Assembly (NCBI GenBank): GCA_016788705.1
Contig: JAEUSQ010000015.1
Coordinates: forward strand, 1 to 64,000
DNA length: 64,000 nt
Reading direction: 5' to 3'
DNA from: Bacteroidetes Order II. bacterium
Lineage (GTDB): Bacteria > Bacteroidota > Rhodothermia > Rhodothermales > UBA2364
The first letter of the stretch is position 1. Each line of letters starts with the position of its first letter. The position numbers were made by a program, and so were the translations under genes. Shown here piece after piece: positions 8,612 to 16,903 of this stretch. Under the pieces are notes generated by a model, which saw only the letters and a list, made by a program, of their open reading frames with translations, ran no database searches and had not been told where the DNA came from.

Positions 8612-10468
8612 ATGTTAACCCGTCTTCAAATAAAGACCCTCTTTTGGTTTTTCTGGATCATGACACCCGTACAAATGACGGTTGCTCAGGGGAATATCGA
8701 AAAATACCAGTTGGCAGACAGTTATTTACGTTCCAACCAGACCGACAAGGCCATTCCTTTACTGGAAGATGTGTTGGCAGCAAACCCAAGGGAGTATGCT
8801 TTCTACGACCGCCTACGCGAAGCTTATGCCACCACAAAACGCTACGAGGATGCCCTCCGAATTATTGATCAGCGGTTGGGGTGGGATCCCAGCCCAAACA
8901 TTATGGCCGATAAAGCCGCAGTTCTGTTTAAACAAGGCAAAGAATTATTGGCCATGGATACATGGGAACAAGCCATTGAACGCGCGCCTAACGACCAAAA
9001 CACGTACCGAATGGTTTTCTACTCGCTATACAGGGAGCGGTTATTCGACCAAGCAACGGCTTTTTTGGAAAAAGCACGCACAAAGTTTAATGATGCCAAA
9101 CTCTTTAATATGGAGATGGCGTATGGTTATGGATTTGCCGGAAAATTTGATAAAGCTATTTCGGAATATTTGATTCTGGTCTTGGAAAACCCAGCCATGA
9201 TTTCTTTTGTCAAGGCCCAATTGGCCCAAATGAACGAACAACAAGGCGCTTTAGCAGCTTTTACCACCGCCGTAGATCGAGCAGTTCGGCAGACCCCCCT
9301 CAACAAAACCTATCGGGAACTTGCCGCTTGGTTATATCTCGAAGCCAGCGATTACCAAAAAGCCCTTCAAGCAAATGTAGCCTTAGACCGCTTAGAGAAC
9401 ATGAATGGGGCTAATATCTATAGTTTTGCCCAAACTGCCGCCGATGCCGGATATTTCGACGTGGCCGAAGAGGCCTATAAGTTGATTATAAGCCAATATG
9501 CGGCCTCGCCTATGGCACCAAATGCGCAATTGTCCTTGGCCACTATGCTGCGTAAACGTGCCGAGACCTTATTGGAAAAAACCCTTTCTCCGGCGGGATT
9601 GCCCACCTCGGCACCCAACTATGAGGCCGCCAAACAAGCCTATCAACAATTTGCGGATGCCTATCCTACTCATCCACTTACGCCGCAAATGCTCTATGAA
9701 CTGGCCGAGCTATACCAAAATGTATTTTTTGACCTGACCAATGCAGAGGCCACCCACCGCCGGATAGAAAAACAATTCTTTGGGACAGAATATTACTGGA
9801 AGTCCCAGTATGAACTTGGGCAGTTGGCGGTACTCCAAAACAACTTAGAACAAGCCAATACCTATTACAATAAAGTGCATGTCTCGCTCCGTACAGGCGA
9901 ATTGGCAGAAAAGGCTCAGTTTCAAAAAGCACTCATGGCGTTTTATCAAGGTCACTTCGAGATGGCTAAATCCATCACCGAGGTCATCAACCAAAACACC
10001 ACTACCGATGTCACCAACGACGCGATAGAACTCAAGGTCATTATCCGCGAAAATACCGAGCAAGATACCGTTTTGGTTCCAATGAATTTGTTTGCCAAAG
10101 CCCGCTTGTTCGAGCGACAACGCAAATTTGGGGATGCTTTGGACAAGTTAGATTCGTTGATTACCCATTTTAAAGACCACACCCTTATAGACGAAGCCCG
10201 TTTTTCTCGCGCAGGCGTGCTACGTGCTTTAGGGCGATTCCCCGAAGCCATCGAGGCTTATAAAGCCGTACAGAAAGACTACCCAAAAAGTTATTTGGCA
10301 GACCGTGCACTCTTTGACATTGCAGAAATTTTGGCACAAAACGATCCCGATAAACGCAAAGCCATAGACCAATACGCCGAAGTACTCATAAAATACCCCG
10401 GCTCCCTCCTTGCCCCTGAAGTTCGTTCACGCATCCGAAAGTTGCGGGGCGATAAAATATCCTCATAA
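8612..10468 (+). CDS. Secreted TPR protein, first gene of a coupled operon
   Basis: ATG at 8612 is chosen over 8570 because it places a signal peptide first (hydrophobic FWFFWIMTPVQMTVAQ). The remaining ~590 residues are tetratricopeptide-like repeats (for example AIPLLEDVLAANPREYAFYDRL, DEARFSRAGVLRALGRFPEAIEAYKAV, IDQYAEVLIKYPGSLLAPEVRSRIRKL). These form a long periplasmic alpha-solenoid for protein-protein contacts. The stop at 10468 is one base before the next gene's start, so all three genes (8612-12175) should be translated together. The divergent minus-strand caspase gene lies upstream with a shared ~190-bp promoter region. No enzymatic function is visible. Confidence 0.85.
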   Translation: MLTRLQIKTLFWFFWIMTPVQMTVAQGNIEKYQLADSYLRSNQTDKAIPLLEDVLAANPREYAFYDRLREAYATTKRYEDALRIIDQRLGWDPSPNIMADKAAVLFKQGKELLAMDTWEQAIERAPNDQNTYRMVFYSLYRERLFDQATAFLEKARTKFNDAKLFNMEMAYGYGFAGKFDKAISEYLILVLENPAMISFVKAQLAQMNEQQGALAAFTTAVDRAVRQTPLNKTYRELAAWLYLEASDYQKALQANVALDRLENMNGANIYSFAQTAADAGYFDVAEEAYKLIISQYAASPMAPNAQLSLATMLRKRAETLLEKTLSPAGLPTSAPNYEAAKQAYQQFADAYPTHPLTPQMLYELAELYQNVFFDLTNAEATHRRIEKQFFGTEYYWKSQYELGQLAVLQNNLEQANTYYNKVHVSLRTGELAEKAQFQKALMAFYQGHFEMAKSITEVINQNTTTDVTNDAIELKVIIRENTEQDTVLVPMNLFAKARLFERQRKFGDALDKLDSLITHFKDHTLIDEARFSRAGVLRALGRFPEAIEAYKAVQKDYPKSYLADRALFDIAEILAQNDPDKRKAIDQYAEVLIKYPGSLLAPEVRSRIRKLRGDKISS

Positions 10469-10469
10469 C

Positions 10470-10910
10470 ATGTACACCCGCGATACCGTCCTCCGCCTTA
10501 TAGAACAATATGCCCGCATCGTTGCGCAGGCATTGGGCTTGGCACGGGAAAACAAACGCACCGAAGCCGAACAAGTCCTCAATGAAGCCCTACACGACCT
10601 TACGGGGCTTCCCGCGTCGGTTTTATGGACAACCCCCTCCGAAAAATTAGTCCGATGGCTTGCTGAAGACCAATTTTTTGATGCCGACCGATTCGAAACC
10701 TTGGGCGATGTGTATGTGGCCCGCGCCGAAGTGGCCGACACCGGAACAGAGTTTGAAATTTCGCTAATGTGCTATCGAACGGCGGGCATCATGTATCAGG
10801 CAGCCCAAAAGATAAATCCTAAAATATTCTCGCTACCGCTACAACGGAAGATCCAATTTGTGTCTGAATGTATCGCGGCATTTTCCACCCAAGACCTCGA
10901 CCAACCATGA
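10470..10910 (+). CDS. Small helical cytoplasmic protein, second gene of the TPR-AsnB-like operon
   Basis: The ATG at 10470 directly follows the TAA of the TPR gene, giving a 146-residue protein. It has no signal peptide or membrane segment. It is predicted to be all helical with TPR-like character (VLRLIEQYARIVAQALGLARENKRTEAEQVLNEAL; later FETLGDVYVARAEVADTG and a CYRTAGIMYQAAQKI helix). I do not recognise a named family with confidence; it resembles small TPR-like proteins of unknown function. Its stop overlaps the next start (ATGA at 10907-10910), a classical sign of translational coupling. It may act in the cytoplasm with its secreted neighbours' expression or export, which is inference only. 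Confidence 0.75.
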   Translation: MYTRDTVLRLIEQYARIVAQALGLARENKRTEAEQVLNEALHDLTGLPASVLWTTPSEKLVRWLAEDQFFDADRFETLGDVYVARAEVADTGTEFEISLMCYRTAGIMYQAAQKINPKIFSLPLQRKIQFVSECIAAFSTQDLDQP

Positions 10911-12175
10911 AAAAACGGCGCTTATCCATTCTTTTGGTGCTTTTGCTTGGCTCCGCTATACCAAGCCGCACGCAAAGTATCCTCATTCCGATGGACGAGG
11001 TGCAAACCGACCACCTAAAAGCCTATGGCCTGATTTATTGGACATTGGCGCAAGGCATGGATGTGGACTGGCTCCTGAATTATCGGGGTGGCTCGTTTTT
11101 AGCGGCCTATAATACGGCGGTGGAAAAGGAGCTACTCATCCGTGGCATTCTGTTTGAACGAGTGAGTGATGGAACTGCGCAATCCATTCTTAATGAGGTG
11201 CAAAGTCCATCCAACAACATGGATGTCGTAAAACTCGAAAAACAGCCCCGAATTGCGGTGTATGCACCCAAACAGGTTTTACCGTGGGACGACGCCGTTT
11301 TGATGGCCTTGACTTATGCCGAAGTGCCCTACACCCAAATTTATGACAAGGAAATCATCTCCGGTGAGCTACAAAATTACGATTGGCTACACCTGCACCA
11401 CGAGGACTTTACCGGACAATATGGCAAGTTTTACGCCCAATACCGCAATGCCCCTTGGTACATCGAACAACAACGCACAGCCGAAACAGAAGCACGAAAC
11501 TTAGGATTTCGGAAAGTCAGCCAATTAAAACTCGCCGTTGCACAAACCATCCGACAATATGTGGTGAACGGCGGTTTTATGTTTGCCATGTGTTCCGGCT
11601 CCGACACCTTCGACATTGCCTTGGCCGCGCATAAAACCGACATCGCCGCCTCGGTGTTTGACGGAGATGCCATTTCTCCCAATGCCCAAAATGAATTGGA
11701 TTTTGACGCGACAATGGCCTTTCAGAGCTTTCAGGTAAGCATGAACCCGATGGAGTATGAACATTCCGACATAGACGTAATGCCTCCTCCACATCTTCAA
11801 GACCCCTCTACCGACTTCTTCACGCTTTTTGAGTTTAGTGCCAAGTGGGACCCCGTACCTACGATGTTGACCCAAAACCATGTGGCCACACTACGCGGAT
11901 TTATGGGCCAGGCCACCCAATACCGTAAAGAAAAAATCAAGCCAACCGTCACAATTCTGGGAGAATCACCGGGCCGTGAAACGGTTCGTTATTTGTATGG
12001 CCCAGTCGGAAAAGGATTCTTTGCGTTCTACGGCGGCCATGATCCCGAAGACTATCGGCACTACGTAGGAGACCCGCCCACCGATTTAGCACTACACAAA
12101 AGTTCTCCGGGCTATCGGCTTATCTTGAACAATGTGCTATTCCCTGCTGCCAAGAAAAAACCACATAAAACCTGA
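10907..12175 (+). CDS. Secreted 'asparagine synthetase B-like' Bacteroidota protein of unknown function
   Basis: The ATG at 10907 overlaps the previous stop (ATGA) and opens a signal peptide (MKKRRLSILLVLLLGSAIPSRTQ). The mature protein starts ILIPMDEVQTDHLKAYGLIYW and includes WLLNYRGGSFL, HLHHEDFTGQ and GGFMFAMCSGSDTFD. This family is often labelled asparagine synthetase B in Bacteroidota databases, but I see neither an N-terminal Cys nor an ATP-binding SGGxDS motif. The export signal also argues against that enzyme. The MCSGS segment after GGFMF resembles the nucleophile region of class-I glutamine-amidotransferase-like folds. It probably acts in the periplasm with the TPR protein of the same operon. 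Confidence is high for the gene, low for any function. Confidence 0.8.
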   Translation: MKKRRLSILLVLLLGSAIPSRTQSILIPMDEVQTDHLKAYGLIYWTLAQGMDVDWLLNYRGGSFLAAYNTAVEKELLIRGILFERVSDGTAQSILNEVQSPSNNMDVVKLEKQPRIAVYAPKQVLPWDDAVLMALTYAEVPYTQIYDKEIISGELQNYDWLHLHHEDFTGQYGKFYAQYRNAPWYIEQQRTAETEARNLGFRKVSQLKLAVAQTIRQYVVNGGFMFAMCSGSDTFDIALAAHKTDIAASVFDGDAISPNAQNELDFDATMAFQSFQVSMNPMEYEHSDIDVMPPPHLQDPSTDFFTLFEFSAKWDPVPTMLTQNHVATLRGFMGQATQYRKEKIKPTVTILGESPGRETVRYLYGPVGKGFFAFYGGHDPEDYRHYVGDPPTDLALHKSSPGYRLILNNVLFPAAKKKPHKT

Positions 12176-12232
12176 TTTTCATGGCTTTAACACGCAGTTT
12201 ATCTCCAAAACCGTACCTTGCCCAAAAACAAA

Positions 12233-12913
12233 ATGGCAGACGTAAAAATAGAACCCAGTTGGAAAGCGGTTCTGACACCGGAATTTGAAAAGCCCTATTT
12301 CCAACAAATCCGCAAGACCCTCTATGAAGCGAAAGCCGCCGGAAAAACCCTGTATCCACCCGGCTCGCTGATGTTCAATGCCTTCAACAAAGTTCCATTC
12401 GAAGAGGTGAAAGTGGTGATTTTGGGGCAAGATCCCTATCACCAGCCCGGTCAGGCAATGGGTCTCTCTTTCTCTGTTCCAAAAGGCATCCGCACACCAC
12501 CTTCCTTGGTCAATATCTACAAAGAACTGCTCCGAGACCTGCCCTGTTTTACGGTTCCGCCACACGGCGATCTTTCGGAATGGGCCGTTCAAGGTGTTTT
12601 TTTACTCAATGCCATGCTCTCGGTAGAAAAAGGCGCTGCAGGTTCTCATGCAAAAATTGGATGGCAGGACTTTACCGATGCCGTAATACATACCCTTTCC
12701 AACCGCCGAAACGGATTGGTTTTTATGCTTTGGGGGAATTTTGCCAAACAGAAAAAAAGTCTCGTTGATCCAACCAAACACCTGATTTTGGAAGCCGCAC
12801 ACCCCTCCCCACTTGCTGGCAATGCCTTTAGCGGATGTGCCCACTTTTCTAAGGCCAACCATTATTTACAGTCTATCGGAAAAACAGCAATAGACTGGCA
12901 AATCACTCCTTGA
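12233..12913 (+). CDS. ung: Uracil-DNA glycosylase, family 1
   Basis: ATG 12233 gives 226 residues, the usual length. It removes uracil from DNA to start base-excision repair. The water-activating loop GQDPYH has Asp67, followed by the expected MGLSFSVP region. The PPSLVNIYKEL segment, the LLNAMLSVE strand and the minor-groove loop HPSPLAGNAFSGCAHF with its catalytic His are all present. No truncation is seen. It lies 57 bp after the AsnB-like gene and could be read from the same transcript, although the functions are unrelated. Confidence 0.96.
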   Translation: MADVKIEPSWKAVLTPEFEKPYFQQIRKTLYEAKAAGKTLYPPGSLMFNAFNKVPFEEVKVVILGQDPYHQPGQAMGLSFSVPKGIRTPPSLVNIYKELLRDLPCFTVPPHGDLSEWAVQGVFLLNAMLSVEKGAAGSHAKIGWQDFTDAVIHTLSNRRNGLVFMLWGNFAKQKKSLVDPTKHLILEAAHPSPLAGNAFSGCAHFSKANHYLQSIGKTAIDWQITP

Positions 12914-12997
12914 TATGTCCTTAAAACGAAACCTCCGAGACCCGTAAAACGCCTCTTTATTACGTGAAACCACGTCGTATCACCCCACACCTTAATT

Positions 12998-13275
12998 ATG
13001 GCCAACCTTCCTCAATCCTATAACGGCCGCTACTTGCGATCGCTCGAAAATAGCGACAATCTGTGATCTGGGGCCAACTGATTGCCACCTGTACCGAAGA
13101 GGGGTATTTAGACATACGATACCATCATCTTTCCACCGATGGCACACTCAAAACAGGCATTTGCCACTCGGTTCCAGATATATTGCCCGATGGCCGCTTT
13201 TGTCTAAAAGAATCATGGCAATGGACTTCTGGCAACTATCGCACCGGAAAATCTACCATCGTAGAGGTCTCAATT
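12998..13275 (+). pseudogene. Broken 'N-acetylglutamate synthase'-annotated family gene (internal deletion)
   Basis: Two pieces of one family are visible. The start at 12998 encodes NGRYLRSLENSDN and runs into TGA at 13064. In another frame, from ~13063, the sequence continues GQLIATCTEEGYLDIRYHH, then GICHSVPDILPDGR and a KESWQWTSG segment up to ~13268. In intact relatives (small proteins often labelled n-acetylglutamate synthase in Bacteroidota) about 25-30 residues lie between these blocks. The simplest reading is an internal deletion that also changed the frame. The 3' end is joined directly to the fragment of a different gene. It is non-functional as read. Confidence 0.65.
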
Positions 13276-14501
13276 CAATAACGGCAGCCTTACGGCAAAT
13301 GACGGTACGGTGGTATTCAAAGGTAATGGCACGAATGCACAAAACGGTATCAACGGCACCGGTACAACTGCCTTCCGAAATCTGACGATTGATAAAACCG
13401 CTAATGGCGTACAACTTAGTCAGAACATTAGCGTTAGTGGCAACCTCACACTCATTACGGGCGGATTAGACCTTGCGGCAGGGAATGTGGACTTTGGCAC
13501 TACGGGCAGCCTACAATCCGAGACTGAGACCAATCGCATATCAGGTACGGGCGGCTATCTGCGCCGCGTAGCAACGCTGAACGCTCCTAATAAGTGTGAA
13601 TGCGGGCAATCTGGGCGCAATGATTACTTCTACCCACAATCTTGGCAGCACCGAAATACGCCGCTCGCACGACATCACTACTGTAACAGGTAGTAGTATA
13701 GCACGTAAATACTTCATCACGCCTACGAATAACAGCAGTTTAGATGCTATCTTGCGTTTCTATTATTTTGATGCTGAACTCAATGGCAACGATGAACATT
13801 TGATGGTGCTGTGGCGGAGTAACGACAACGGCGCAACGTGGACACCTCAATCCGGCAATACACAGGACATTACCGCCAATTGGATACAACAAACAGGCAT
13901 CCCTACCTTTTCCACTTGGACAGCCGCCAGTGCTACTGCACTCCCCATCTTACTCATTTCTGCGACGGCTACCATTAAAACCCAAACGGCTACCTTGTAT
14001 TGGACAACCGCCCAAGAAATCAATAGCGACCGCTTTGTTATTGAACGACAAACGACACAAGACTCGAAGCAAGTAGGCGAAATCAAAGGACAAGACAACA
14101 TCACCGAGCAACACGACTACGCGTTTACTATACCTAATTTGGCTTATGGACAACACCTTTTCCGTATTGCCCAACAAAACCGCAACGGCTTAGTGAGCTA
14201 TACCAACCCCTTTTCAGTTTTTGTGGAACTTACCGATGCTTTAGCCCTCTCGGAAGTGTACCCCAATCCTTTTAACCCCAGTACCAACTTCACCTTGGCC
14301 GTTGGGCAAACACAAAACGTACAAATCCGTGTCTTCGACTTGCTGGGCCGTCAGGTAGCATTGCTTCATCAAGGTCGTTTAGACGGGCAAACCACCCACA
14401 CGTTTTCCTTCCATGCCGAAGGCTTGGCATCGGGTAAATACGTGGCACGCATACAAGGCGAGTATTTTATTGCCCATAAGCACTTGGTCTTATTGAAGTA
14501 A
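13271..14501 (+). pseudogene. 5'-truncated, frameshifted surface protein with type IX secretion sorting domain
   Basis: From ~13271 a frame encodes an adhesin-like beta-strand repeat (NNGSLTANDGTVVFKGNG ... FRNLTIDKTANGVQLSQNISVSGNLTL). It breaks near 13590: the protein continues in another frame as VNAGNLGAMITSTHNLGSTE, consistent with the loss of one base at aataagtg. The remaining ~300 residues end in a C-terminal sorting domain (SEVYPNPFNPSTNFTLAVG ... VRVFDLLGRQVALL-like ... GKYVARI), which directs proteins to the type IX system and the cell surface. There is no start codon or signal peptide. The 5' part is fused to the preceding pseudogene, so the gene is a remnant. Confidence 0.75.
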
Positions 14502-14857
14502 CCGGCCTAATACTCATTACATAGCCAAAATCAAACCGTTAAAAAAAGGCTTGCCTTGTGCGAATAGACATTTTTGTACTGTTCACTCAAGAACTGTTTT
14601 TACCATACAAAACGGATCGCAGGGAGGGCAAATTTATTGTAATGGTTATAGAGGGCATCCATCTTTACCCTTTGGCACCTGCTTATTCCCGCTTTTCTTA
14701 ACCACATCACCTGCATCATACAACTTCCTACCTTTGGCGTAGCACAATATATGCAAATAACCGCTTGGTGTTATGGGATAGGCTATCTGCACTTACAACA
14801 AAAAAACCCCATCAACCACAAGATTAACGGGGTACAAGATCATAAAAGCCAAGAATC
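14502..14857. other. Intergenic region, convergent
   Basis: About 350 bp between the T9SS remnant (plus) and gltA (minus). Apart from the terminator at 14800-14833 I see nothing supportable. A 63-codon open frame at 14551-14742 has no coding character. Confidence 0.5.
14800..14833 (-). terminator. Rho-independent terminator of gltA
   Basis: Read on the minus strand, accccgttaatc pairs imperfectly (G-U tolerated) with ggttgatggggt around a short loop and is followed by a run of eight or more T. It starts 25 bp after the gltA stop. Confidence 0.8.
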
Positions 14858-16006
14858 TCAGCCCCGATCGGAGATAGGGGTAAATTTCAGGTCTGTGACA
14901 CCGGTATAAACCGACTTCGGACGCATAAGCGCATTATCCGCATATTGCTCCATGATGCTGGCGGTCCACCCAGTAATCCGCGACATGGCAAAAATGGGCG
15001 TAAACAAATCAATTTCGATGCCCATCAGGTAATAAAGCGGCGCAGAATAGAAGTCCACATTGGCATTTAAGCCCTTCGCATCTTTGACCAATTGCTGCAT
15101 TTTGGTTTCCATTTCGTACCATTTCATTTCGCCTTTTTCTTCAGAAACCTTAATCAGCATCTCGCGCAGGGAGACCGCCCGGGGGTCTAACGTTTTATAC
15201 ACCCGATGGCCAAAACCCATAATTTTTTCCTTTTTGGCAAATTTCTCGGCCACAAATTCTTCTACCGTAAGACCGCGTGCCTCAATGTCTTTTAACATGC
15301 GCATCACGGCAATATTGGCCCCACCATGCAACGGACCTTTTAAAGCCCCAATAGCAGAAACAACCGAGGAATGCATGTCAGAAAGCGTCGAAGCGGCAGC
15401 ACGTCCAGTAAACGTCGAGGCATTCGAGCCGTGATCGGCTTGAAGCACCAAGCAAGTATCTAAAGTATGTTCGGTAGCCGCGCCCGGTACTTCGCCATTG
15501 ATCATATAAAGAAACTCGGCAGCAATTGAGCCTTCTTTTCGCGGCTTGATTACCGGAAGTCCTTTGCGTACCCGATCAAATGCGGCCAGCACGGTGGGCA
15601 TTTGCGCCGTCAAACGAATAGACTTGCGGTAATTTGCCTCCGGAGACATGTCTTCTGCTTCGGGATCAAAATTTCCTAAGAGAGAAACCGCCGTTCGTAG
15701 GGCCGCCATCGGTTCGATGTTTTTAGGCAATTTGGCCAATGTGTCCACAATGGCGTCATCCACTTCACGATTAGCCCGCAGTTCAGCATTTAAGGCGTCC
15801 AATTCAGCTTGATTGGGTAAATGACCTTTCCAAAGCAGGTGGGCCACCTCTTCAAAACTGGCCTTTCCTGCCAACTCATGAATATTATACCCCCGATAAA
15901 CGAGAATTCCCGCTTCTCCGTCAATAAACGAGAGGGCAGATTCGAGTGCATATACACCGGCAAGACCTCTTGCTACGACCGGCTTTTCGGTTGCTGTGTC
16001 TGGCAT
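14858..16006 (-). CDS. gltA: Citrate synthase
   Basis: A 382-residue type I (dimeric, short) citrate synthase. It condenses oxaloacetate and acetyl-CoA to citrate in the TCA cycle. Visible active-site elements are His192 in the DHGSNASTF region, His227 in LHGGANIAV, His267 in GFGHRVYKTLDPRA and Asp318 in NVDFYSAP. The N-terminus matches the family (GLAGVYALESALSFIDG, GILVYRGY). The length fits the ~370-390-residue class and not the ~430-residue NADH-regulated E. coli type. It is monocistronic with its own terminator. The window also holds korAB, another step of the same 2-oxoacid metabolism. Confidence 0.96.
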   Translation of the reverse strand: MPDTATEKPVVARGLAGVYALESALSFIDGEAGILVYRGYNIHELAGKASFEEVAHLLWKGHLPNQAELDALNAELRANREVDDAIVDTLAKLPKNIEPMAALRTAVSLLGNFDPEAEDMSPEANYRKSIRLTAQMPTVLAAFDRVRKGLPVIKPRKEGSIAAEFLYMINGEVPGAATEHTLDTCLVLQADHGSNASTFTGRAAASTLSDMHSSVVSAIGALKGPLHGGANIAVMRMLKDIEARGLTVEEFVAEKFAKKEKIMGFGHRVYKTLDPRAVSLREMLIKVSEEKGEMKWYEMETKMQQLVKDAKGLNANVDFYSAPLYYLMGIEIDLFTPIFAMSRITGWTASIMEQYADNALMRPKSVYTGVTDLKFTPISDRG

Positions 16007-16903
16007 AAATGTTTCTTTTTTTGGTTTAGTAGTGCACGGTATAGGGCAGGGGCACTTGGCGCGGATGCCGAAATTTACGGGACTCTCTGACGGGATATAC
16101 CAAAATCGAATGAAAGAGTATCCGTTTTTTGGTTTTCAGAACAACCGTACCATTCGACAAGTCTGGTGAAGGGGTTCATTTAATTTATGAAGACAAAAGG
16201 GAAGTATCGCGACCTTTTGGCGAAAGAAGCGTGCGTTTTACTTGTACTGATCATGAATTTTAACATTCCAACGTCCTTCAAAAAGACAAAGGCCACTTTT
16301 TCACTGTCCGTAAAGCACCTAAGAGCCTTACTAAATAAACTTAGACCCTTATTCTTGAAAGCACCCGATTTGTTTTCGTAACTTCTTAGATAGTAAAGTC
16401 AAAATGTAATCGCTGTTGGAAAGCGCTTTTTTTATTTAAAAGCTTTCTGGTTCAGAGATACACCGTAAATGAAACGGTTCTGTTTTGCATCGCCGCTAAG
16501 GTAAATCCATCACAGCAAGTAAAACCACCTCCACCTGATTTGGGAGTTTGTTTTACTGTTCATCTGCAAAATAGTACCTTAAGAGAGCCTTTTTTACGGT
16601 GCATCACGCTTATAATCGCGATGCCTTTTTGTTTTATGGTGGACGCTCCAGCTCCTGTCCTGTACAGATGAATTGCGGATGCGTCGTTTTGCTCGACGAG
16701 AGCCCACGATTTTTACGTTTTAATCACGCCGCAACCGAACCATTTGCACTTGTGTGCAGCCCAGTAGTGCCGAGACACACCGTTCCAACAGCCCCTTCCC
16801 ATCCCTCTGCAGGGCTTCTTGGACATGGATTAAACTGCGATTGACCACCCATCGCGCCTCCACTTGTGTCTGCCTTCAAGGTTCGGTGCGTCATACAGTT
16901 TTT
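16007..16903. other. Long intergenic region and probable RNase E/G leader
   Basis: Nearly 900 bp without a convincing gene. The half near gltA is AT-rich; a 64-codon open frame at 16187-16381 is not convincing. The half near the RNase gene (16640-16903) has higher GC and local hairpins, for example cgtcg/cgacg at about 16682-16698. It could be a long 5' leader of the RNase gene, since rne-type genes are known to be autoregulated through such leaders in other bacteria. This is inference. Confidence 0.45.

Noticed and set aside
10907-12175. True asparagine synthetase B
   Set aside because: It has a signal peptide, no N-terminal Cys nucleophile and no SGGxDS ATP motif.
13063-13281. Independent GTG-started small gene
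   Set aside because: Its sequence begins mid-domain of a known small family and lacks the N-terminal part found at 12998, so it is treated as part of a pseudogene.
14551-14742. 63-codon frame after the T9SS remnant
   Set aside because: No coding bias or family signal; between convergent genes.
16187-16381. 64-codon plus-strand frame upstream of the RNase gene
   Set aside because: Lys/Leu-rich AT-driven sequence with no family resemblance and no start context; kept as intergenic.
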